The notes under the pieces: generated by a model
Told to the model about the DNA's origin: nothing
Seen by the model: only the letters and a program-made list of their open reading frames with translations
Database searches by the model: none
NCBI GenBank assembly: GCA_963662765.2
Contig: CAXXUP010000005.1
Location: 124,001-188,000, forward strand
Source of the DNA: DATMXT01 sp963662765
GTDB lineage: Bacteria > Bacillota > Clostridia > Oscillospirales > Feifaniaceae
DNA length: 64,000 nucleotides
Direction: 5' to 3'
Program-made: the position numbers and the translations under genes
In this document: piece by piece, positions 23,590 to 31,345 of the stretch
Layout of the letters: each line of letters begins with the position of its first letter
Numbering within the stretch: position 1 is the first letter of the stretch

Positions 23590-25242
23590 ATGGTCCGCAA
23601 AATCAACTGGCAAATACCTTGCATTGCGGCATTGACGGCAGTGCTCGTGCTGTATCTTGGTTCATTTGCCGTTATCAACTTCTTTGGGCTTCAAAAATTT
23701 TGCAACAGTGATATGTATCAGGACATCGCCTATTCAATGCTGGCCTGGAGAGATAAAAGCTTATTCCCGGTAGGCTGGGTTTTCGGCAATCAGTATTACG
23801 TCTTTGTGACACCGGTCTTATGCGCCCTCTTTTACGGGCTGACGGGCAATATCAGCTTCTCAATGGCGCTGGCGACGACGGCGATGACGGGGCTCGTCCT
23901 GTTTGGAATGTGGTACCTCATTCGTCCGTTCACGGACAGGGTTGGCCGCCTTGCGGGCATTACGGCCATGGCGGGATGTATGATCACGGCAAACGCTGCG
24001 GCAAGTCTGGAAGGTCAGCTGTTTTATGTCCTTGCAAGCTACTACGCCGGCTATCTCTTTACAATCCTTTTTGTCATCGGTGATTATCTTCGCGCCGTTT
24101 GCTTTGAAAGCAACCGGGGCTTTTCCTTATCGCTCATTGTATCCGCAGCACTTTGTTTTGCGGCCGGCATGCAGAGCCTTCGGCTGACGGCTGTCCTGAT
24201 CCTCCCGATCATGGCCGCTGAGCTTTTCAGGCTACTCGTCTTGCAAACAAAGAGGAACCGGGAAAAGACCGGCCGCACTTTCGCCGTATCAGGGCGAGTT
24301 CTTTTATACGAAGTAACAAACCTTACAGGAGCTGTTTTGATTACAGCGCTCCGTGTTCCCCAGGTCACCATCTATGGCAGCTTAGGCCCGAGAGCCCTAT
24401 CAAGTTGGAAGGACGCATATGCGGTCAATACGAGGATCTTTTCAAAGATCACAGGCCTCTATTATGCCTATACGGAAGAAAAGAGTTTGCTCTATTATGC
24501 CCTGGCCTGGTTTTTTATCGGAGTCGTCATCTCCGGCGTGTTTATCGCACTATACCGATTTGCATCGGAATGGAAAAAAGGCAATTCCGGTAGCGAATCT
24601 CTCTTTTGCATAGTCATTTTATTGATATTTGGGATCAGCATCGGCGGGCTGCTTACAATGAACCTGCTTTTCGACATCAATTTCAGGACGCCGTATCTCT
24701 TTGTCTGGTATCCGTTTACGGCCGTTCTTTGTGTTGTGCTTTTGCAGGCATTAAAGCCGGGTTTTGGAAGAACTGCCGCAGTGATGCTGCTCTGTATGGG
24801 CTGCATCGGCAACTGGTATGTGGGCTACGCGCCCTCTGTACAAAAGGCAATCGCGTCCCGTGACTCCAGTATATTTAAAGAAGTGAGCGAATTTGTAGTT
24901 GAGCGGGGCTTCACTTACGTATATGGCGACCTTGCCCTCACAGGCCCTATTGCGGCATACGCAAACGGGCAGGTGTTGGCAGCAAGCTCGTATGGAAATG
25001 CGCTTGAAATTTTGCCATATATCAACCCTCAGGGTGTTTACGGGGAAGCTGAAAACAAAAATGCCGTCTATATTTTCCATGGCAGCCAGGACATTGAAGC
25101 GCAAGAATATGCGGAAACAATCGGCGCTCAAATGACGCTTGTCGCCGAGTTTTCTCAAGGATACTATACGCTCTATACAAGCGATAAGCCGCTCATGCAC
25201 TACGGGAGCCGTCAAACGGCAAGCATCGCCCAAGCTCCGTAG
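23590..25242 (+). CDS. Large multi-pass membrane protein, possibly GT-C-type glycosyltransferase
   Basis: The ATG at 23590 is preferred because GGGAG lies ten bases upstream; the frame opens earlier at 23548 without a ribosome binding site. The protein of 550 residues has about 11-12 membrane segments, an early exported loop with NSDMYQDIAYS after the first segment, and a C-terminal soluble part of about 120 residues (from SVQKAIASRDSSIFKEV). A first-loop Asp and this overall plan are shared by GT-C sugar transferases that use lipid-linked donors. No specific family was recognised. The gene has no obvious partner. Confidence 0.6.
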   Translation: MVRKINWQIPCIAALTAVLVLYLGSFAVINFFGLQKFCNSDMYQDIAYSMLAWRDKSLFPVGWVFGNQYYVFVTPVLCALFYGLTGNISFSMALATTAMTGLVLFGMWYLIRPFTDRVGRLAGITAMAGCMITANAAASLEGQLFYVLASYYAGYLFTILFVIGDYLRAVCFESNRGFSLSLIVSAALCFAAGMQSLRLTAVLILPIMAAELFRLLVLQTKRNREKTGRTFAVSGRVLLYEVTNLTGAVLITALRVPQVTIYGSLGPRALSSWKDAYAVNTRIFSKITGLYYAYTEEKSLLYYALAWFFIGVVISGVFIALYRFASEWKKGNSGSESLFCIVILLIFGISIGGLLTMNLLFDINFRTPYLFVWYPFTAVLCVVLLQALKPGFGRTAAVMLLCMGCIGNWYVGYAPSVQKAIASRDSSIFKEVSEFVVERGFTYVYGDLALTGPIAAYANGQVLAASSYGNALEILPYINPQGVYGEAENKNAVYIFHGSQDIEAQEYAETIGAQMTLVAEFSQGYYTLYTSDKPLMHYGSRQTASIAQAP

Positions 25243-25245
25243 TAT

Positions 25246-26094
25246 TTGCAGCGCTGTAATAACATTTGCACATATAGAAGGCATGGCACCCCCAAAAAGC
25301 GCCATGCCTTCTATGATGTTGAAATCCCCTATGCCGGGTACATATATCCCCACAACATACCCGTGTTGATTGTTTTGCTGATGGTGGTATATTACACGGT
25401 CTCGCTGATCCTGATCAATATCACCATCACGCATCGCGCCCAGGCTGACCACCGGGAAAAGGAGGTCTTATATCTGCAGAGCAGAGTGCTGCAAGACCGC
25501 CTTTTTACGCTCAAAGATAAGGAAGCGAGCCTTCGCATCCTTCGCCACGATTTGCGGCACCATTTAAACACACTCCACGAGTTGCTTCAAAGTGGGGAGC
25601 TCGGCCGAGCGCTTGACTATATAAGCCAACTGGACCGCAATCTCGTACAAATCAGGCAGGGGTTTTACTGCGCAAACGCCGTTATCAACGCCGTCGTTTC
25701 CTGCTATGCCGCAAAAGCACAAAGTGCTGAAATCCGGTTTTCAGCATCTGTGCAGATAACCGATTATCTGCCCGTAGAGGATTTGGACATAGGCGCCGTA
25801 TTATCGAATGCGCTTGAAAACGCTCAAAATGCCTGTCAGGCGCAGCCGGCCGATACCGATCGGTTTATCGATTTGAAGTTTGTTTCGTACCAGCGTCAGT
25901 ATGTGCTGGATGTCACCAACTCCTTCGACGGAGCTGCGGTTTTCGATGGGGATGGCCGTCCCGTTTCCCAAAATCGGGGCCATGGCATTGGCAGCCAAAG
26001 CATTTTGGCGTTTGCCAAAGAATATAGTGCCACCGTCGACTACTGCGCTGTCGGCGGTGTCTTTAACATTCGGATTCTGTTTTCGGGCCCTTAA
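25246..26094 (+). pseudogene. Sensor histidine kinase of the GHKL type, N-terminally truncated
   Basis: The frame encodes a kinase core: RILRHDLRHHLNTL has the phospho-accepting His, VLSNALENAQNAC is the N-box, and RGHGIGSQSI is a G-box of the ATPase domain, as in AgrC/LytS-type quorum or peptide sensors. Upstream of the core only one membrane segment (about residues 38-60) is left, where relatives have five to seven. The first 25 codons run across a terminator-like hairpin and look non-native. From about base 25312 on the sequence (FYDVEIPYAGYIYPHNIPVL) reads like the interior of a longer protein. No response-regulator gene is next to it. It is most likely a gene remnant. Confidence 0.65.
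25274..25314. terminator. Hairpin after the membrane-protein gene
   Basis: A perfect 14-bp stem (25274-25287 with 25301-25314) with a 13-base loop lies 32 bases after the stop codon. It has no T-run and overlaps the apparent 5' end of the truncated kinase gene. Confidence 0.5.
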
Positions 26095-26119
26095 ACGAAA
26101 CCATTGAAAGAAAGAACTA

Positions 26120-26148
26120 TTGACACTTGACGAAAAATGTGATACTAT
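26120..26148 (+). promoter_or_regulatory. Strong sigma-A promoter before the DEAD-box helicase
   Basis: A perfect TTGACA (26120-26125) and TACTAT (26143-26148) are 17 bases apart. The transcript would start near 26155, only about 20 bases before an intrinsic terminator. Confidence 0.75.
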
Positions 26149-26176
26149 ATCAAAGCAGTGGTAAAAGCGTTCGTAC

Positions 26177-26204
26177 AAAACGAGGCCTTGGGCCTCGTTT
26201 TTTT
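26177..26204 (+). terminator. Terminator or attenuator in the leader of the helicase gene
   Basis: An 11-bp stem AAAACGAGGCC/GGCCTCGTTTT with loop TTG runs directly into a total of seven T. It sits between the promoter at 26120-26148 and the helicase start at 26235, so it ends or regulates the leader transcript. It may also serve the truncated kinase gene. Confidence 0.8.
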
Positions 26205-26234
26205 GCTTACTTTACTTTAGAATTGAGGAAATCT

Positions 26235-27929
26235 ATGTCAAAAATTCCATTTTCCGAGCTTAACCTGACGCCAAAAGTTGAAAGAGCCATCCTTGAGATG
26301 GGCTTTGACCTGGCCACGCCGATTCAGTCCGAGGCCATTCCGCTCATTCGAACCGGCGTGGATGTGATTGCACACTCACAAACCGGAACCGGTAAAACCG
26401 TAGCTTATGCAATTCCCGCAATTGAGCGGGTTGATACCCATGAAGAAAACCCCACCGTTCAGGTGTTAGTCCTGTGCCCCACCAGAGAACTGGCCCAGCA
26501 GGTCACGGATGAAATCCGCAAGGTGGCCAGATTTAAAACCGGGATTCGTCCGGTTGAAATCTATGGCGGCGCACCGATGGACAGGCAGTGCATACGCCTG
26601 CGTCGTGCCAACATTGTCGTGGGAACACCGGGGCGGATAATGGACCACATGCGCCGGAAGACCCTCAAGTTCTCCAACTTAAAAATGGTCGTTTTAGATG
26701 AAGCCGACGAAATGCTGAACATGGGCTTTAAAGAGGACATTGAGACCATTTTATTGGATACGCCGGAAGAGCGGCAGATGGTACTTTTATCTGCGACCAT
26801 GCCCCCGTCCATCTTGAAGCTGACACAGCAGTTCCAAAAAAATCCCCAGCTTATCGAGATCGACAAAGGTCAGATGACCATTGAGGACATTCAGCAGAGC
26901 TACATCGATGTGCCGCACAATAAGAAAAAAGACGCGCTTGTGGCCTTACTGCGCTTTTATCAGCCACAGAGAGCCATCATTTTCTGCAATACCAAAATCA
27001 TGGTGGATGAGCTGTCCGAAATTTTACTGAACCAGCAGATCAGCGCAGAGAGCATTCACAGCGACATTAGGCAGTCCCGTCGGACCGCCGTCATGCAAAA
27101 CTTCAAGCACGGGCGGACGTCAATCCTGCTTGCCACCGACATCGCGGCCCGCGGCATCGATGTGAGCGATGTCGATTTTGTCATAAACTTCGACCTCCCG
27201 GCAAACAGTGAATACTATATTCACCGGATTGGGAGAACCGGCCGCGCCGGCAAGTCGGGGCGCTCCATCACTCTTTGCAGCGGCAGGCGCGAAGTATCCA
27301 TTATGCGCACCATCGCTTTTGACGCCAAATCCGTCATCAGCAAGGCTGAGCTCCCCACAGCCGACGAAATCAAGAGCCTCGACATTGCAAAACTCCTCGC
27401 CACCGTAGAAGAGGGTTTGCTTGGAGCGCGGCTGCCGATATACTCGGAGCTGGCCCAGCAGCTTATTGACCGGGGATATTCGGAAAGACAAATTGCGGAA
27501 GCTGCCCTGCAGCTGTATTTTGATAAAAACGCTTTTCTCGGCGAGACGCCCGCAATCGAGGAACCGCAGGAGATAGACGGGCTGCCCAAAGAGAAAAAAT
27601 TTGCCGGCAGTGTGAGGCTGAAGCCTTCAAGATACGAAAAGATATCCATTGACGTAGGCTCAACCTATCATGTGGCACCAAATCATATTATCGGCGCCTT
27701 AACAGAGCACTCCGAGTTGCATGGCAGCGACATCGGCAAAGTGGACATCTTTCCTACGTACAGCGTGGTGGAAATCCCGTCGGGTTGCGTCGAAGAGGTT
27801 CTTGAGGCCATGGTCGGATGCAAAATCAGGGGAAGAGCGATCAAAACGGTGACGTTTGCAGAGCCATCCAAAGGCCGGATAAGTCCCTCCAGATCAATGG
27901 GCCCGTATAAGAAAAACAAGCGGTTTTAA
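26235..27929 (+). CDS. DEAD-box ATP-dependent RNA helicase (DeaD/CshA-like, DbpA-type RNA-binding domain)
   Basis: The ATG at 26235 has GAGGAAATCT before it. The 564-residue protein shows all helicase motifs in order: SQTGTGKT (I), PTRELAQQ (Ia), TPGRI, DEADEML (II), SATMP (III), IFCNT (IV), ATDIAARGIDV (V) and HRIGRTGRAG (VI). The C-terminal domain (about 470-550; GSVRLKPSRYEKISIDVGS ... AMVGCKIRGRAIK) is the DbpA-type RNA-recognition fold, followed by a basic tail. Such enzymes unwind structured RNA in ribosome assembly, RNA decay and cold adaptation. The leader with a promoter and immediate terminator suggests attenuation, as seen for cold-shock helicases. Confidence 0.95.
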   Translation: MSKIPFSELNLTPKVERAILEMGFDLATPIQSEAIPLIRTGVDVIAHSQTGTGKTVAYAIPAIERVDTHEENPTVQVLVLCPTRELAQQVTDEIRKVARFKTGIRPVEIYGGAPMDRQCIRLRRANIVVGTPGRIMDHMRRKTLKFSNLKMVVLDEADEMLNMGFKEDIETILLDTPEERQMVLLSATMPPSILKLTQQFQKNPQLIEIDKGQMTIEDIQQSYIDVPHNKKKDALVALLRFYQPQRAIIFCNTKIMVDELSEILLNQQISAESIHSDIRQSRRTAVMQNFKHGRTSILLATDIAARGIDVSDVDFVINFDLPANSEYYIHRIGRTGRAGKSGRSITLCSGRREVSIMRTIAFDAKSVISKAELPTADEIKSLDIAKLLATVEEGLLGARLPIYSELAQQLIDRGYSERQIAEAALQLYFDKNAFLGETPAIEEPQEIDGLPKEKKFAGSVRLKPSRYEKISIDVGSTYHVAPNHIIGALTEHSELHGSDIGKVDIFPTYSVVEIPSGCVEEVLEAMVGCKIRGRAIKTVTFAEPSKGRISPSRSMGPYKKNKRF

Positions 27930-28256
27930 GAGTGAATATTGCTCGCGAACACCGCACTCGCCGGTATCGCAATCGCTGCAGCCGGGATAACAAGCGTATG
28001 CGCGTGTTGTTCTATCTCAGCCCCGAATTGAAGCATGCATCTTGAATGAAAAAACAACTTAGAAAACCGAGCTTAACGAACAGAATCTGTTCGCCAGGCT
28101 CGGTTTTCATATGGAAGCCCTTGGTTTGACCGGGCTGCACGCTGAGACTCGTTTCGGCATAACCAAAGTCTCTGTTGTTTTTATCACCTTTTTGATATAC
28201 TGGTTCAAATACTCAAAGCTGATACGCGCTTAAGCAAGGATTTCGAGGTGCGATTT
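27930..28256. other. Gap after the helicase gene
   Basis: No gene is recognised. The stretch holds the hairpin at 28062-28108. A short hydrophobic open frame around 27945-28030 (pattern LANTALAGIAIAAAGIT) has no ribosome binding site and might be the end of a lost membrane protein gene. Confidence 0.5.
28062..28108 (+). terminator. Probable terminator downstream of the helicase gene
   Basis: GAAAACCGAGC (28062-28072) pairs with GCTCGGTTTTC (28098-28108), with an inner GAACAG/CTGTTC dyad. Four T occur inside the second arm. The distance of 130 bases from the helicase stop is large. Confidence 0.6.
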
Positions 28257-28696
28257 ATGAACATCGTAAAGGTCACGGAAAATAAAAAACAGTATATTGA
28301 CCTGCTGCTGCTCGCCGACGAGCAGGAGGATATGGTGGACCGATATCTTGAGCGCGGCGAAATGTTCATTTTAGACGACAACGGCGCAAAAGCCGAGTGT
28401 GTGGTTACCAAAGAATCGGATGGAATCTACGAGCTCAAAAACATAGCGGTTTATCCAAATTGTCAGCGGAAAGGGTATGGGAAAGCGTTGATAGATTATT
28501 TATTTTCCCACTATGTCGATTGCAGCATACTGTTTGTCGGGACCGGCGACAGTCCAGCTATCTTGAATTTTATCGCAAGTGCGGCTTTATAAAGTCGCAT
28601 CGCATACGGAATTTTTTCACCGACAATTATGATCATGCAATTTACGAAGACGGCAAACAGCTGATTGATATGATTTATCTGAAAAGAGTGCGATAA
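28257..28696 (+). pseudogene. GNAT acetyltransferase broken by a frameshift
   Basis: The ATG at 28257 follows GAGGTG. The first frame reads MNIVKVTENKK through motif A (IAVYPNCQRKGYGKALIDYLF) to GDSPAILNF, then runs into an early stop at 28592. The next frame continues the family sequence with FYRKCGFIKSHRIRNFF and ends with the stop at 28696. One T is missing in the run at 28568-28571; adding one would give a normal protein of about 147 residues with a complete motif B. Either the gene is inactive or the base is a sequencing error. Confidence 0.85.
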
Positions 28697-28865
28697 GTTC
28701 GCATTTCGCAGACGAAATCCAAAATTCGAATAGAATATTAGATTTGGTTGGGAGAGCTTGCCGCTCCAAAGCAATACGCCTAGAACCCTCCCGGGTTGAG
28801 TTTGTATGCCTGCGCGGTACGGATGATACACACGATTCGGATGATTGATAGAATGTGGAGAGACG

Positions 28866-29287
28866 ATGATTAGAAAAATGAAAATTGAAGAGCTCGACAT
28901 CGTTATGAAAATATGGCTTGAAACGAATATGCAGGCTCATGATTTTATTGACAAGCATTACTGGCAGCAAAATTATAAATCGATAAAAAAGATGTTGCCT
29001 GCTTCATCAATTACAGTTTATAAGGAGAACGATGCAATTTTGGGGTTCGTTGGGTTGATAGACAGCTATATTGCCGGACTGTTTGTCAATGCAAATTGCC
29101 AGTCGAGGGGCATCGGGAAAGCGCTCCTTGACGATGCTAAGGAAAGCCATTATGCGTTGTCGCTGCATGTCTACAAGCGGAATGTTCGGGCGTTCAGTTT
29201 TACCTGTGAGAAGGTTTTATGGTTTCAAAGGAGCAAGCCGACAAAAATACTGGTGAAGCAGAGTATGTTATGAACTGGATTAGATAA
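28866..29287 (+). pseudogene. Second GNAT acetyltransferase, degenerate
   Basis: The ATG at 28866 (MIRKMKIEELDIVMKIW) opens a GNAT frame with motif A (AGLFVNANCQSRGIGKALLDDA). After NVRAF near 29190 the family sequence continues in another frame (FY, then EGFMVSKEQADKNTGEAEYV), which needs one extra base near 29190. That frame also contains an in-frame TGA where homologues have an Arg before EGF, at about 29205. It ends at 29285-29287 after MNWIR. Two separate lesions make this a real pseudogene and not a single sequencing error. It lies 170 bases after another broken GNAT gene. Confidence 0.8.
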
Positions 29288-29340
29288 ACTTAATGAAGGC
29301 AGAATATCGGCGTTATCTGCCCATCTGCATTGTCGTGCTT

Positions 29341-29372
29341 AACCCCTGCAATCATCCGTGGTTGCAGGGGTT
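29341..29372 (+). terminator. Terminator-like hairpin after the GNAT pseudogenes
   Basis: AACCCCTGCAA (29341-29351) pairs perfectly with TTGCAGGGGTT (29362-29372) around a ten-base loop, followed by ATTC. The T-run is poor. Confidence 0.6.
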
Positions 29373-29492
29373 ATTCGATACAGGACACAAAAAAATGGGT
29401 ACTTATTTTTCGGCGAATCCAACAAAAGATGTTTTTCAAACACGCCCTGTGTCTGAATTTTCTATTATTCGAACGCACTAATACAAGTATGT

Positions 29493-29521
29493 TTGAAACT
29501 GCCGGAATTTTGGTATATAAT
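29493..29521 (+). promoter_or_regulatory. Sigma-A promoter of the HD-RyR/TIR-LRR unit
   Basis: TTGAAA (29493-29498) and a perfect TATAAT (29516-29521) are 17 bases apart. Transcription would begin near 29528 and run through both genes; there is no terminator between them. Confidence 0.75.
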
Positions 29522-29603
29522 GGGTTAAATACAGCTTTTCAAAGGCGGCTCACTGCAATAAAAATCTTTGGCTGACAATTTTGAATTGCGAGGACGATGA
29601 TGC

Positions 29604-31341
29604 ATGAATGACATGAGACAGTATGTGGAGCATTTTTTTGAGGAGCTCGAGGTCTTTGAGGACCTTGAGCGCGGGCACTGCTGCAGGATATTCATCAGCC
29701 AGGCCGTGTACAATTTTCTAGGGCAGGAAACCAAGGAGAATGCGTTCGCGGTCTACCGCGCGTTTTTTGACAGCTACCGGATCACACTATCCGGCGCGAC
29801 AAATCCATTTATTGATTTGCTGGACGTTTTGAAAAACTACGAGGAAAACGCCGCCGTTCTCATTGATAAGCAGCGCGACCACTACATTCACTCGGTCAAC
29901 GTGTTCATCCTAGGTCTGTGTATCTACGCACAAAACAAAAACTATCGCTCCGCTTTTCAAAAGGCTGTTATGGACCCCGAAGAGTATCCCTACGCCTATC
30001 ATACGAAAAACGAAGAGTTTTTTTTATCGGTGGGGGCTTGCCTCCCTCTTCCACGATGTGGGCTACCCGGTGGAGATTGTCGGCCGGCAGGTCAACAAAT
30101 TTATGGATTTTGCGACCGACGTGGAGGGCGGCAGCGAGAAGGTCAACGTCCAGCTCTCATTTGGGAATTTCGATAAACTCAACCGCATTCAAGAAGTGAC
30201 CCCAAAGCGTGCGTTTACAAAATGCTATTGTGACCGCTTTGAGGACAGCGTCTACATCGATATGCTAAAACCGGTGGATCTGCTGGCGCACAAGCTGCAC
30301 ACCGCACTTGGCGTCGACCTTGCGGCCGTCAAGTTTGCACTTGACGACTTTGTCAATGTGATGGCTAAGGTCGGTTTTATCGATCACGGCTATTACAGCG
30401 CCATCATTGTGCTCAAATGGTACGGGTACTTAATTCAGCGTGCAAATTATAGGCCGGAGTACTTCTTCTGGCCCGTACTCGACAGTGCCAGCGCCATTTT
30501 GCTGCATAACTGCTATAAGAACATGCTGCAAAAAAATCCCTTTAACCTCGGACCGCTCCAACCCGCCGCTCACCCGATCGCGTATTTGCTCATCCTCTGC
30601 GACGAGCTTCAGGAGTGGAACAGGGAGGCCTACGGCATTATGGATAAGCAGCGCATCATGGCGGCGAAGGCTAAACTTTCGATCACGGACGATGCGCTCA
30701 ATGTCACTTTCGTCACCATTGACGGCGCCCTCGAGGCGGACTTCTCGCGTGAGAAGAAAAAAATGCTGTTGCGGCTCCTTGTCCTCGGGGATCTATTCGG
30801 GACAGTCTCCATCCGCTGCAAAGCCCTTAGCAAGACACCGCTTCCAAAGGCAAACCCTGTGCTTGCTCCCCGCCCGTCGCTTGTCGAGCTTGAAGGGCTT
30901 GCCCGCGCAATCCACACGCTGTATAACGATAGACAGCTTGAGCGGTACCCGGAAAAGCCGCTGAAATACCCCGATTTCGACCATCTGCCCGACTCGCTCA
31001 AATACTCCAACCTGCGTCAGGCCATGGACATCCCCGAAAAGCTTACAAAAATGGGGTACGTGATGGGCCCAGCGGGCGGCGGTGGACCGCGCATCGACAG
31101 CATTCCGCCGGAATATGTGGAATACCTCGCCGAGTGGGAACATGATGCGTGGGTGGACGAGCGCAGGTCCACCGGCTGGGTTTTGGGCGACCGGGTTGAC
31201 GCGCTAAACAAGATAACCCCCTATCTGATCCCCTACGGCAAACTGCCCGAGGAGATTAAACAGCTCGACCGCGACCCGGTACAAAATATCCCCACGTTGC
31301 TCTCGCGAATCGGCATGGCCGTATATCAGGGAGGTAAATGA
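29604..31341 (+). pseudogene. HD-phosphohydrolase/RyR-domain protein, split by a frameshift in a run of eight T
   Basis: Read with one T removed from the run at 30018-30025, the locus encodes a coherent protein of 578 residues. The first part is an HD hydrolase domain with His93 (RDHYIHS), the His-Asp pair in SLFHDVGYP (150-151), a later His at 261, and AAHPIAYLLILCDELQEW (His323, Asp333), which together make a metal-binding set. The last 75 residues (about 503-575; EWEHDAWVDERRSTGW, TPYLIPYGKLPEEIKQLDR) match the RyR domain first known from ryanodine receptors. As sequenced, translation leaves the frame at residue 140 and stops at 30176. The start ATG has GAGG ten bases upstream. The TIR-LRR gene follows after four bases. 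Phase variation, decay or sequencing error are all possible. Confidence 0.75.
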
Positions 31342-31345
31342 AGAT

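Larger units (their letters stand above)
29288..29603. other. Gap before the HD-RyR gene
   Basis: This 316-base gap contains the hairpin at 29341-29372 and the promoter at 29493-29521 of the HD-RyR/TIR unit. Nothing else is recognised. Confidence 0.6.

Noticed and set aside
27945..28030. Short hydrophobic frame after the helicase gene
   Set aside because: Too short, no ribosome binding site, and no neighbouring part of a membrane protein; at most a remnant.
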